Source: Acidobacteriaceae bacterium
GTDB lineage: Bacteria > Acidobacteriota > Terriglobia > Terriglobales > Acidobacteriaceae
Direction of reading: 5' to 3'
NCBI GenBank assembly: GCA_025462735.1
Contig: JAOAPC010000010.1
Span: 1 to 64,000, forward strand
Length of the DNA stretch: 64,000 nt
A program made the position numbers and the translations under genes. The notes under the pieces are model-generated. The model was given only the letters and a program-made list of their open reading frames with translations. It made no database searches and was not told the origin of the DNA. Numbering within the stretch: the first letter of the stretch is position 1; each line of letters opens with the position of its first letter. Positions 51,946-61,220 of the stretch are shown one piece after another.

Positions 51946-54900
51946 CTACTGCTGGGCCTGAAATTGCCTCGCCGTGGTGGTCATCCCGGGAACCACGGCG
52001 AGCTTGCCCTGGCGAAATTCTTCACCGGCTTCGCGCATAGCCCGAAGCAAAGCCTGCCAATCTTCAAACTCCGTCGCGAAAATCTTCTCTACCATTCGCC
52101 GAGTCAATTCGGGAGCCACAAGGTTCAGCATCGCAGGCTCATATCCCATTTCGTCGGCCAGTCGCGCCCAGTACAGGTTGTTTGAATCCCATGACTCCGC
52201 CATCAACCTGCTGGAATATCCAGCGAAGGCCGGGAACGGCTTCAGATTCAGCAACTCCGGCGCATAAGTTTGCGCCAGCGTCCGGTGCGGCACGCCGAAG
52301 TCTCTTGATAGCCGTTGCCAGCTCACCTCAGAGGGATACTCGTGGCACAGGCGATCGAGTTCGCGTGCGGATGGTCCCCAGGCACTGGCGCCTTGGGGAA
52401 AGCGGCGGCGGAATTCAACCGTTAGATAGAAAGTATCTGCGGGAGTTATTTGAGAAAGCGCTTCGGCGGAGTGACCCTCCCTAAGAGCATGATCCAGCCA
52501 TGACGTTCTTTCAGGCGACATGCGCTCAGAAAAGATGTCGAGTACTTCGCCGTGCAGTTCCTCATTGGAGACCGAAGTTGTAACAAGTTCTTCGCCTGCA
52601 CGCTGATAAAGGGCGACCGCGTGCAGTTCATTCCGGCTCACATGCCACCATCGCGATAGAACTGCACTGCTTAGCAGGCCAGGCACCACCTCTTTCCAAA
52701 TCAGCGCCTGGACGTTCTCCGGGGAAATGAAGTCCTGCTCTGCGTCTGACAATACATAGGCCAGATCGGCGAGAGAGCCCACCAGGTGCGCGCCACCGCC
52801 TGCCGGCGAGCCTTGGCCAAACAATTCTGGAGCACGCCAGAGTCCCTCCATGCCTGAAACACTGTCTCCGGAAAAATCATGCGAGCGTACGAAAAGCGGA
52901 TTTATGCGGAGAAGCTGGGCGCCGGGGGGTTCGTAGTAGGCATAATTCAAACCCACCAATGTGTCTCTTAGAAATGGCGCAAGCTGGCCGCGGGCCTCTT
53001 CCAGCTTGGCGCGGGAAGGCGCAGACTTAAGAATCTTGGTGAGGTCGGTCTGCATTTGCAATTCAGTATGTCGATTGTTGTAGATTCCGGCCGCCCATTC
53101 GGTGCGCTCCGACGAAGTGAAGATAGGGCGCGGCATTTCGAATTCACGCAATTCGCCCGCCAGCGGAAGCAACGCACTTCCCTGCACTTCTCCTTTCGCA
53201 AATTGTTTCAAGCCGTCATCCAATTGCAGCAGAGTGTCGAGAGAAACCAGCCGCTGTCCATCCATCACAGAGCGAATCTTCTTCGCGATCTCCAAGTGAA
53301 CGTGCTCGGCTGCTCCGGGTCCCTCGGGGCCGGCGATCAAATGAATGACTTGATCCTGCGAGGCAGACGCGCTCGCGTTTGCGCCCTGCAATACTGCGCC
53401 CAGCGACTTGCGTCCGGCCTCGAAAAGTTGCGCGGACGTGCTGAATTTTTCGAAAGGTTTGATCGCCGCCTGCCACGACTCATTGAGCTTCGCGCGCGGG
53501 ATTTGACCCTGGCGGGCCAGAATCTGCCAAAGACCAATGTTGGCCTGGAAGGTTCCCATTGCGTTGCCACGCAGTGTGTGATTGCCAATTTCATTGATGG
53601 CGTCGGCAGAGCTGACAAAACCGGTGACGGAGGTATCATCCAATTCCGGAAATTCGCAGAAAATCAAATACTGCTCACTGTATTCGTTGAATCTTTTCGC
53701 CAGCTCGCGCACCGTTTCGGGCTTCAGTTGGCGTCCGGCCGGTCGAGTCGATTCCAATTGGGAGAACAGCAGATACATCTGCAGGGGACCAACATTTGTA
53801 TCCATGCGAGACAAGTTAAATAGTGCTGCCAGCAACTCCTCGGACCCCTTCCAGTGCGCGGACCGCTTTCCCAAATCGCGGACCAGCTTGTGATCGGATT
53901 TCTGATTGAGGATCTGTTTCCAAAGCTCTAGATTTCCGGGAACCAGAGGTTGGCCTTCATGGTCCCACTGCAAGCGAGTTAAAAGGAGCAGCAGTCCGGG
54001 CGCCAAGCGAAACGCTGGTCTTGCCGCGTCGGAGGCAGAATCGGCCCCCCGAAAGGCTGCATAGTAGGTTTTGAGGCGATGTCCTTCAGCGAATCGCTGC
54101 TGCCGCTCTGGGCTGATGCGGGCGAAAGAGTCGAAGTACAGGCTCAGCCAGCCGTTATCCTTAGCCAACAACTTGGGGACGAAATCACCTGGCGATTGCG
54201 GAGTCGCTCCTACTAAATCCTTCCAGTCTGACTCCGCCTTCGCACCGCCTGGTACCAATACACGGCCGGAGCGGATGCAAATCTGACTTCCATAAAAATC
54301 GAGGTCTGCAGACAAAGGCAGGAGTTTTTTCAAACCAACTGTCTGTTGCAACGCATCCCGGGTTTCAGGATCGATTCGAGACATGGCCCAGTAAAGACGT
54401 GCAAGTGCGGGATGGTAAAGGAATACTTCAACAAGGTCATACGGGCGCCGCTTGTTGGGCTTGACTGCGCTTCTCCACTGTTCTTCTTTGAACAGCAACG
54501 GAACCCGGGAGCTCGGATATGGATAACTGAATGCCTCGCCTTTCCGCAAGGCTTCTTCGAGTGCGGGTAAGGGGAAGCCGGAATCGACGGTGAGAAATGC
54601 TCTTTCTGCTTCAGCCGTGACCAGCGATGCGTTGCGCTGGCCGCATTCGGAGCGCAAACGATACCCAAGAATACGTAAGAGCGGAGCGGCTTCGGCGCAA
54701 CCGGAAACGTGAATGACCTGACTTGGCCCTGCAAGCGCGGCGAGTTCCTTAGCCTGGTTTACATAACGGCCTAAGAGAATCAGGAATTCGGTGGCGGTGC
54801 CATTGTCCTGCCATCCGACATAGCCTTGCACATAGACATTTCTGGAAAGCAGCGGTAAAACCTGTTCTGGGAGAACTTTCCGACTGATCCCAGCCATGCG

Positions 54901-55098
54901 CTCGAATGAAGACAGAGGACCCGGGATGGTCACTTCGGATGAGGCTGAAACATCCTTCGAGTCGCCGGCATGTTGGTTCTGACTGTAAGCAGAAATGCCG
55001 TTTGGTGTGGGGGTTTGCGCTGTCGCAGGCAGGCGAAAGAACGTCGGCAGCAGCAAGGCCAGTAGAAGAACGGCCCCAAAACGGTTAGAAGGCTGCAT
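51946..55098 (-). CDS. Very large secreted protein of unknown function
   Basis: A 1050-residue protein with a Sec signal peptide (MQPSNRFGAVLLLALLLPTF to ATAQ). I recognise no catalytic domain. The mature part is mostly helical with regular leucines and charged residues, no membrane segments, and a conserved-looking early block (VYVQGYVGWQDNGTATEFLI, GYRLRSECGQRNASLVTAEA). The length, helix content and absence of motifs suggest a scaffold or envelope-structure protein. It lies 57 bases upstream of a VWFA-related gene on the same strand, so the two may form a unit. Probably an acidobacterial lineage-specific family; this could not be checked. Confidence 0.85.
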   Translation of the reverse strand: MQPSNRFGAVLLLALLLPTFFRLPATAQTPTPNGISAYSQNQHAGDSKDVSASSEVTIPGPLSSFERMAGISRKVLPEQVLPLLSRNVYVQGYVGWQDNGTATEFLILLGRYVNQAKELAALAGPSQVIHVSGCAEAAPLLRILGYRLRSECGQRNASLVTAEAERAFLTVDSGFPLPALEEALRKGEAFSYPYPSSRVPLLFKEEQWRSAVKPNKRRPYDLVEVFLYHPALARLYWAMSRIDPETRDALQQTVGLKKLLPLSADLDFYGSQICIRSGRVLVPGGAKAESDWKDLVGATPQSPGDFVPKLLAKDNGWLSLYFDSFARISPERQQRFAEGHRLKTYYAAFRGADSASDAARPAFRLAPGLLLLLTRLQWDHEGQPLVPGNLELWKQILNQKSDHKLVRDLGKRSAHWKGSEELLAALFNLSRMDTNVGPLQMYLLFSQLESTRPAGRQLKPETVRELAKRFNEYSEQYLIFCEFPELDDTSVTGFVSSADAINEIGNHTLRGNAMGTFQANIGLWQILARQGQIPRAKLNESWQAAIKPFEKFSTSAQLFEAGRKSLGAVLQGANASASASQDQVIHLIAGPEGPGAAEHVHLEIAKKIRSVMDGQRLVSLDTLLQLDDGLKQFAKGEVQGSALLPLAGELREFEMPRPIFTSSERTEWAAGIYNNRHTELQMQTDLTKILKSAPSRAKLEEARGQLAPFLRDTLVGLNYAYYEPPGAQLLRINPLFVRSHDFSGDSVSGMEGLWRAPELFGQGSPAGGGAHLVGSLADLAYVLSDAEQDFISPENVQALIWKEVVPGLLSSAVLSRWWHVSRNELHAVALYQRAGEELVTTSVSNEELHGEVLDIFSERMSPERTSWLDHALREGHSAEALSQITPADTFYLTVEFRRRFPQGASAWGPSARELDRLCHEYPSEVSWQRLSRDFGVPHRTLAQTYAPELLNLKPFPAFAGYSSRLMAESWDSNNLYWARLADEMGYEPAMLNLVAPELTRRMVEKIFATEFEDWQALLRAMREAGEEFRQGKLAVVPGMTTTARQFQAQQ

Positions 55099-55485
55099 GG
55101 CTGGGTCTCCTCTTCCAAAATCTTCGAGACACGCTGAAAAACTGGGTCGGCAAGCCTATAAAGCGATTTTGTTAACACACCTTGTGTAGGGTGGATCTCA
55201 CATAGTTCCTGGTTTTCCGATCCTCAATCAAGAGCTCACGTATTTGATCTCCGATTCTCGGCTTCCGAATAGGACATGAATCATACCCCCAAGTCCTGTC
55301 ACGGTGGTGTAAATTTTCGAGAGATAGGATGCCACCTACCGAGGACATGCGTTGCTTGTGCAGCGGGCTTTGGCAGGGACTTGGACTTTGGTTGTAGCAG
55401 CGCACTGCAGACCGGGACTAGCCAAGACCGACGATACGCCGACCTCGGCTAGATCCGCTTAGATAATGTTGAGCGTTTAATGCGG
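55099..55485. other. Intergenic region, no gene seen
   Basis: Separates the 1050-residue protein gene from the GntR gene. It holds a CTAGCC...GGCTAG imperfect inverted repeat near 55419-55453 without a T-run. No convincing promoter or small gene. Confidence 0.45.
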
Positions 55486-56217
55486 CTATCGAAACCTGCG
55501 TATGAACAACGAGTGCCGTTCGGCCCGATAAAAGCCGACGACGTAAATCACGGGCTTCCCATTCGAGGAATAAATGACTTGGCGAATACGCATAACCGGA
55601 GCGCCGCGCGGCACTTGCAGGAACTGGGCGATCCTGAGATCGGCAGCGGTGGCATCCACTTCCTCGTCGGCATACGTAAGTTGCACACCATAGTCCTGTT
55701 CGAGGCGGGCGAACAGGGAACTTCTTCCCAGTGCCTCTCGCGCTAGACCGGGGAATCTCTCTGCGGGCAAATAGCAAGTCTCAAGCGCAAATGGTTCATC
55801 CGCGGTGTGTCGCAAACGTTCGATTTTCACCATCTTGCTTGCTGCGGGAAGCATGAGGCGGGCCGCGATTTCATCCTCCTGTTCGACGATCTTCGCGGCG
55901 ATGACTTTGGAGAACGCAGCCAGTCCTCGGCTAGCCATCTGCTCGGTATAGCTCATTAATTTATTGAAGTGAATGCGAGGAGGGGCGACGAAAGTACCAG
56001 CCCCTCGCCGGCGCTCGACTACTCCCTCACGCTCCAGACCGGCCAGGGCATGGCGGGCGGTCATCAGACTCACGCTATGCACGCGGGCAAGCTCGCGTTC
56101 CGAAGCTACTGCATCGCCGGGCTTTAGATCTCCAGCGTCGATGCGCTCACGGATCGAGCCTTGAATTTTCTGGTACGCGGGAACAGCCTTTTGCCCGTTT
56201 TGCCCGTTCACTGACAT
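55486..56217 (-). CDS. GntR-family regulator with UTRA ligand domain (HutC subfamily)
   Basis: A 243-residue DNA-binding regulator. The winged helix-turn-helix lies at about 15-80 (AYQKIQGSIRERIDAGDLKP, VASERELARVHSVSLMTARH, VERRRGAGTFVAPP). A UTRA-type effector domain follows (about 95-240: KMVKIERLRHTADEPFALET, PVMRIRQVIYSSNGKPVIYV). Such proteins release DNA on binding a small nutrient or metabolite. Start at 56217 follows AAGGA by about six bases. It is divergent from the module 3 TonB receptor; the same palindrome stands in front of both genes (56262-56272 and 56514-56524), so it likely represses itself and the receptor module. Confidence 0.93.
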   Translation of the reverse strand: MSVNGQNGQKAVPAYQKIQGSIRERIDAGDLKPGDAVASERELARVHSVSLMTARHALAGLEREGVVERRRGAGTFVAPPRIHFNKLMSYTEQMASRGLAAFSKVIAAKIVEQEDEIAARLMLPAASKMVKIERLRHTADEPFALETCYLPAERFPGLAREALGRSSLFARLEQDYGVQLTYADEEVDATAADLRIAQFLQVPRGAPVMRIRQVIYSSNGKPVIYVVGFYRAERHSLFIRRFR

Positions 56218-56261
56218 TTTTGTCCTTACGTCTGGCTCGAACAAAAAAATGGGGATTCTTC

Positions 56262-56272
56262 TGCTATATAGC
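56262..56272. promoter_or_regulatory. Candidate GntR operator, regulator side
   Basis: TGCTATATAGC with the perfect 10-bp palindrome GCTATATAGC, 45 bases upstream of the GntR ATG. It probably overlaps the regulator's own -10 (TATATA), fitting autoregulation. Confidence 0.65.
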
Positions 56273-56494
56273 TAAAAGAGGGGGAAAAGTAAAGGAGTAA
56301 CGGCGAGTTGGACAAGGTGTTTCGCGCCACAGAGCGGTGCGCGTCGTGCAAGATCGATTTCGCTGACCTGGTGACGGCCCACCTCCACCTATGCGTCCCC
56401 GCTGTGTTTTCCCATCTGTCCCGAGGCAGTTTTTACTGACGGACCTGGGCCGTGGCCGGTTTGGAAAGTTTTTACATGTTTTTAATTTTTTTGC

Positions 56495-56522
56495 TTGACC
56501 AAGGTCATTGACCTGCTATATA
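56495..56522 (+). promoter_or_regulatory. Promoter of the module 3 TonB receptor
   Basis: TTGACC (56495-56500), 16-base spacer, TATATA (56517-56522). A TGACC-AA-GGTCA inverted repeat overlaps the -35 and a T-rich tract precedes it. The leader to the ATG is about 50 bases. Confidence 0.6.
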
Positions 56523-56524
56523 GC
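56514..56524. promoter_or_regulatory. Candidate GntR operator, receptor side
   Basis: TGCTATATAGC, extended by a following A to the 12-bp palindrome TGCTATATAGCA. It covers the -10 of the receptor promoter, so a bound regulator would exclude RNA polymerase. Confidence 0.68.
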
Positions 56525-56576
56525 ATTGCGCATCCCTTTGTGGGCTGAAAAACAAGTTCTTCCCGGAGGTTCTGAG

Positions 56577-59500
56577 ATGAGCACACGCAGATTGCTCTCA
56601 CTGGCCGTTCTTTGTTCCGTATCACTCGCGTTGTTGATGGTAACCCAAACCGCATGGGCCCAAGAAGTCACGGCAACCATAGTCGGTACCATCACTGATC
56701 CTAGCGGCGCGCCAATTAAAGGCGCCACGGTCGCCGCTACGGATACCGACCGGGGCACAGTTTCTACCGCAACCACAAATGACTCGGGCAGCTACAACCT
56801 GGCCCGCCTACCGATCGGCACCTATTCCCTGAAGGTAACGGCTGCGGGGTTCGATACGGCCATTCATCCGCCGTTTACATTGGTACTCAACCAAACCGCC
56901 CGTGTCGATATTGGGATGCGAGTCGGGCAAGTGACGGAAACCGTCGAGGTTTCCGGGGCCGCTCCGGTGCTCCAGACAGATACCACGCAGATCAGTACGG
57001 TCATTGACTCGGTGACCAATGACCTGTTGCCTCTGGCCACGCGAAACTATGTTGAATTGACCTTGCTCGCGCCGGGATCGATTTCCCCCGATCCCGCTAA
57101 TTTCAACAATGGCGACAACACGGCTAGTGGAGCTCGGCCGTACATCAACGGCAACCGAGAACAGGCCAACAACTTCATTCTGGATGGAATGGACAACAAC
57201 CAAGTCTCAGATAACCTCCTGGGATACACACCTGCGCCGGATGCAATTCAGGAGTTCAACCTGATTACGAGCAACGCCTCGGCTGAATTCGGCAATTTCC
57301 AGGGCGGCATTGTCAGCACGAGCATTAAGTCGGGCACGAACGGCTTTCATGGCGATCTGTGGGAATACTTCCGGAATGACAAACTAAACTCGAACCAGTG
57401 GGAGAATGGGTTCAAAGGGATCAACTCAGACGGTAAACCGTTTCCCAAGCCTACGCTTCGCTGGAATATGTTCGGCGGGACAATTGGTGGGCCGATAGTC
57501 AAGAACAAGCTATTTTTCTTCTTTGACTACCAGGGACAACGTTTCGATCACCCTTCTTCAACACAATCGCTTAGCGTGTTCACTGCTGCGGAGCGAGCAG
57601 GCGACTTTGGCGGTATTTGCACGAGTGGATTTTCGGGAGGCATTTGCAACGACAGAGTTCCAGCAGCCAACTTCACCGGATCGTGCCTCCCGGGGGCGGC
57701 AGGTCCCAACTGTCTCGTCACAAACCAACTTTATGATCCTTTCCTTGGGAAAAATAATGCGCCGTATGCTAACAATGTGATCACGGAACCAATTGACCCC
57801 GTAGCGCAAGCATTGTTCAACTCTCCGCTTTACCCGAAGGCCACGGGTGCCGGCCTGCAGGATAACGCCAGCTATACCACAACATCGATGTTCGACAACA
57901 ACCAATACGACGTAAAGATCGATTTCAACGCCACGGCGAAGGACCATATTTTCGGGCGTTATTCGCATGCCAAGCAACACAACCCGACCATCAATTCCTT
58001 CGCGCTGATCGGTACCGGTTTCTCAGACGCACCCATCGACAACACGGTCATAGACTGGAGTCACACCTTTAGCACGACCCTGCTTAACGACCTTCGGTTG
58101 GGTTTTAACCACGTCAAGCTAAACAACGGAACTGACTTTGCGAAGTCCCTTGGAAATCTGGGAGATCAGCTGGGTATCGGAAATGGTAATCCTTCGGGTG
58201 TTGCTGGGTTGCTTTCGATTGGCTTCAACGGAATCCTGAGTGGTATTGGTAATTCCGGAGTCCAACAGAGGTTCCAGGATGCGGTGATTCAGGCCTCGGA
58301 CACGGTGATCGTCACGCATAATCGCCACGTATTCCATACCGGTTTCGAGTTCTGGCGCGATCGCGTCAACACCTTTTACACGGGAAATAATGGGTCGTTG
58401 GGAAGCATTAACTTCACGGGAACCTTCACGAATTGCAATCCCAGCGGTGGGAAGGTACCCCCGGCAAGCTGCTCCGCCCCACTCAGTGCTGGCGGGGGTT
58501 ACGGAGGAGCCGACTTCTATCTCGGATTGCCGACGAACTACGGGAGAGGAATCAGCGGCGGTGAATGGGGACAGCGTTCTAGTGTTTTCGGCGCCTATCT
58601 CCAGGATGATTGGCGTGCCACTAATAATTTGACCGTCAATCTGGGTGTACGTTATGAAGCTCACACGCCCTGGGTGGAAATAAATGACAGGCAAGTCAAC
58701 TTTGATCTCGCCACCGGCCAAGTGCTGGCTCCCAACTGCGCGATAGTAAACCTCGGAACTGCGCCTACGACGTGCAGAAAGAGTAGCCGCGGACTTTACG
58801 ATGGCACGTATGGTGGACGCGACTTCCAGCCGCGCATCGGTTTTGCATGGACGCCTGCGTCATTGGGTGGAAAGACGGTGGTACGCAGTGCGTTCAGCAT
58901 CTCCTCGTACCTGGAGGGAACCGGAACCAACCTCCGCCTTCCACAGAATCCGCCTTTTAGCGCGGCCGAGACCTTCGTAAATTACAACGGCGACTCGCGG
59001 CCGCCGACCACAACCGATCAAGGGCTTGTACCAGTGGGGGCTGCCACCGACCCATTTGCAGGCTCACTGGTTCGTGTGTGGGACCCCCATGTGCAACCTG
59101 CCTTAACACAGATGTGGAACTTGACCATTCAGCAGCAACTTGGAAATAGCGGAACGTTTCAGGTGGGGTATGTTGGGCAGCATGGAACTCATTTAATGGT
59201 TGCGACACCCTACCTGCAAAGGCAGTTTTTGAAAGGTACCACTTGCATGGTCGGAACGCCTCCAGTGGCACAAACTTGCACTGCGCCGAGTGTGTTCTTC
59301 TCCGGCAATCCAACGTTTCAGTCAGACATCTCTCAGATTTCTGGCACGGCTTCAATCGGAGAGATGAAGTACAACGCTCTTCAGGCTGTGTTCCAGAAGC
59401 GCTATACGGGCGGTCTGGAATATCAAGTTGCATACACTTATTCCAAGTGTATGACGGACAATAGTGGTTACTACGGAACTTGGGGGAGTTCCCAAGGTGT

Positions 59501-60149
59501 CCCTGCTAACGCATATTTCCAGAACCTCTACAATCCGAGAGCTGATTACGCTCCGTGCTACTTTGATTCCAAGCACATTCTCAGTAGCTACGCCGTGTAT
59601 GACATTCCGTTCGGTCGTGGCAAGAAGTTTGGCAACGACATGAACCGCGTGGTCGATGCGATCGCTGGAGGCTGGACCGTCGCACCGATTATCTCCCTTC
59701 ACACAGGTTTCCCACTCGGTCTTTACAACTTCACCAACGATCCGTCAAACACCGGATCTCGCAGTCCGCGTCCGGATTGTGGCGCGGGAGCGGGACGAGT
59801 CTTCGGAAGGAAACCTGCATTTTCTGGTACCCCTCCGCAATTCATCGGCTACCAGTGGTTCGATCCAACACCATATTCTCTACCAACAAACGCCGAGGGG
59901 TTTGGAAGCTGCCCGGCGCAAGGTCCAGTACGTGGTCCTGGGTATGCCGATGTGGATCTAGGCGTGCAAAAGAACTTCCAGATGACGGAGAGGACGAAGC
60001 TTCAGTTCCGGGCCGATTTCCTCAACGCCTTCAACCGCACGAACCTGAATACGGATTGCTGCACGACAGCTGTTGGCACAGGGATGGGAGTCCTCTCCAG
60101 TTCTCAGCCCGCACGAAACATTCAGTTCGCGCTCAAGCTCTACTTCTGA
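56577..60149 (+). CDS. TonB-dependent receptor with carboxypeptidase-regulatory-like domain (Oar-like)
   Basis: A 1190-residue outer-membrane receptor. The ATG at 56577 has GGAGG eight bases upstream and opens a signal peptide (MSTRRLLSLAVLCSVSLALL to AWAQ). The beta-sandwich domain reads ATIVGTITDPSGAPIKGATV and SGSYNLARLPIGTYSLKVTA; the plug-like region includes TRNYVELTLLAPG and NNFILDGMDNNQVSDN; the barrel ends ARNIQFALKLYF. Its promoter is overlapped by a GntR-type palindrome, so expression is probably induced by a specific compound. A strong terminator follows immediately, then TPR and two CRTAC1 genes. Substrate unknown. Confidence 0.94.
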   Translation: MSTRRLLSLAVLCSVSLALLMVTQTAWAQEVTATIVGTITDPSGAPIKGATVAATDTDRGTVSTATTNDSGSYNLARLPIGTYSLKVTAAGFDTAIHPPFTLVLNQTARVDIGMRVGQVTETVEVSGAAPVLQTDTTQISTVIDSVTNDLLPLATRNYVELTLLAPGSISPDPANFNNGDNTASGARPYINGNREQANNFILDGMDNNQVSDNLLGYTPAPDAIQEFNLITSNASAEFGNFQGGIVSTSIKSGTNGFHGDLWEYFRNDKLNSNQWENGFKGINSDGKPFPKPTLRWNMFGGTIGGPIVKNKLFFFFDYQGQRFDHPSSTQSLSVFTAAERAGDFGGICTSGFSGGICNDRVPAANFTGSCLPGAAGPNCLVTNQLYDPFLGKNNAPYANNVITEPIDPVAQALFNSPLYPKATGAGLQDNASYTTTSMFDNNQYDVKIDFNATAKDHIFGRYSHAKQHNPTINSFALIGTGFSDAPIDNTVIDWSHTFSTTLLNDLRLGFNHVKLNNGTDFAKSLGNLGDQLGIGNGNPSGVAGLLSIGFNGILSGIGNSGVQQRFQDAVIQASDTVIVTHNRHVFHTGFEFWRDRVNTFYTGNNGSLGSINFTGTFTNCNPSGGKVPPASCSAPLSAGGGYGGADFYLGLPTNYGRGISGGEWGQRSSVFGAYLQDDWRATNNLTVNLGVRYEAHTPWVEINDRQVNFDLATGQVLAPNCAIVNLGTAPTTCRKSSRGLYDGTYGGRDFQPRIGFAWTPASLGGKTVVRSAFSISSYLEGTGTNLRLPQNPPFSAAETFVNYNGDSRPPTTTDQGLVPVGAATDPFAGSLVRVWDPHVQPALTQMWNLTIQQQLGNSGTFQVGYVGQHGTHLMVATPYLQRQFLKGTTCMVGTPPVAQTCTAPSVFFSGNPTFQSDISQISGTASIGEMKYNALQAVFQKRYTGGLEYQVAYTYSKCMTDNSGYYGTWGSSQGVPANAYFQNLYNPRADYAPCYFDSKHILSSYAVYDIPFGRGKKFGNDMNRVVDAIAGGWTVAPIISLHTGFPLGLYNFTNDPSNTGSRSPRPDCGAGAGRVFGRKPAFSGTPPQFIGYQWFDPTPYSLPTNAEGFGSCPAQGPVRGPGYADVDLGVQKNFQMTERTKLQFRADFLNAFNRTNLNTDCCTTAVGTGMGVLSSSQPARNIQFALKLYF

Positions 60150-60176
60150 TCGCGTTCTGATCGCGGTATTATTGAG

Positions 60177-60208
60177 GGCAGGCGTTGACCACGCCTGCCT
60201 TTTCTTTT
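60177..60208 (+). terminator. Intrinsic terminator abutting the next gene's ATG
   Basis: GGCAGGCGT (60177-60185) pairs perfectly with ACGCCTGCC (60191-60199) over a 5-base loop, followed by TTTTCTTTT. The ATG of the TPR gene begins at the very next base, so the hairpin may act as an attenuator that lowers expression of the downstream genes. Confidence 0.85.
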
Positions 60209-61195
60209 ATGTCCAACAATCGGTGTTTCAGCCTGGGTTGTACCCTGCTAGTTCTAGTCTCATTCGCTTCCTTAGCACAGACTCCACAAACGAAGGCTTC
60301 CGGCGGCGTTAATCCCGGCGCATCAGCTCAACACGCTATGGATCTGGCGAAGGCAGGCCGTTGTGGCGAAGCGGTTCCGCTATTGAAGAAGGCGATCCCG
60401 CAATCCAGCGACAAAGATTTTCGCCGCAGCGCGGGCCTGGCCGGAGTGCGTTGCGCGATGGTCAAAAACCAATTCGACGCGGCGGACGACTTTCTACGCA
60501 TGTTGAATCGAGAATTTCCCAACGATCCTGAAGTACTCTACGCTTCTATCCATACCTATTCTGATTTGGCCACCCATGCGTCACAGCAACTCGCGACGCG
60601 GGCACCGAATTCAGCGCAGGCACACGAGCTGAATGCCGAGGCGCTCGAGGTGCAGGGAAAATGGGAGCAGGCCTCAAAGGAGTACCAGAAGGTCTTGCAG
60701 CAGAATCCGCAATTGCCGGGGATTCATTTCCGTGTAGGCAGACTGCTGCTCTCAGAACCGAATCCGCCGGCCGATGCCGCTGAGCAAGCAAAAAAGGAGT
60801 TTCAGCGGGAACTGGAGATTGATCCGAGCAATGCGGGAGCGGAGTACGTTCTGGGAGAACTGGCCCGCGAGGCGCAGCAGTGGGACGAGGCGGTGAAACA
60901 CTTTACCCGCGCAGCCAAGCTCGACTCGAGCTTCGGAGACGCATACCTCGGATTGGGCGTGGCGCTGGTGTCGACCAAGAAATTTTCCGAAGCGGTGCCG
61001 CCGCTCGAGATTGCGGTGAAGCTGGAGCCAGAAAATCCGGCTGCGCACTATAATCTCGCGATCGCTTACACACGCACCGGCCGCAAACAGGAAGGCGACC
61101 GAGAGTTCGCGATCCACCGGGAGATGGTCCAGAAAACCCCTCCGGCACAGGGAGAGGCGCAGCCGCAAGGGCAACCGGCAACCACCCCACAATAA
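60209..61195 (+). CDS. Secreted TPR-repeat protein
   Basis: A 328-residue protein with signal peptide [20 protein letters not shown] to SLAQ and about six TPRs ([59 protein letters not shown]). The tail is Gln/Pro-rich. The ATG at 60209 is preferred over TTG at 60185, which lies inside the terminator stem. No ribosome-binding site precedes it; the T-tract of the terminator touches the start codon. It resembles the protein at 7285-8481 in repeat style. Followed 25 bases later by a CRTAC1 gene, as in the other two modules. Confidence 0.88.
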   Translation: MSNNRCFSLGCTLLVLVSFASLAQTPQTKASGGVNPGASAQHAMDLAKAGRCGEAVPLLKKAIPQSSDKDFRRSAGLAGVRCAMVKNQFDAADDFLRMLNREFPNDPEVLYASIHTYSDLATHASQQLATRAPNSAQAHELNAEALEVQGKWEQASKEYQKVLQQNPQLPGIHFRVGRLLLSEPNPPADAAEQAKKEFQRELEIDPSNAGAEYVLGELAREAQQWDEAVKHFTRAAKLDSSFGDAYLGLGVALVSTKKFSEAVPPLEIAVKLEPENPAAHYNLAIAYTRTGRKQEGDREFAIHREMVQKTPPAQGEAQPQGQPATTPQ

Positions 61196-61220
61196 CGCTG
61201 TCGCTCTTCGATACTTCATC

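Larger units (their letters stand above)
56218..56576. other. Divergent control region between GntR gene and TonB receptor
   Basis: Holds two copies of the GCTATATAGC palindrome, the receptor promoter and leader, and a GGAGG ribosome site at about 56565. No small gene is seen. Confidence 0.6.

Noticed and set aside
55419-55453. CTAGCC...GGCTAG inverted repeat as terminator of the GntR gene
   Set aside because: The long interior does not pair well and there is no T-tract.
56495-56506. TGACC-AA-GGTCA as a separate operator
   Set aside because: It overlaps the -35 and could be chance; unlike GCTATATAGC it is not repeated at the regulator's own promoter.
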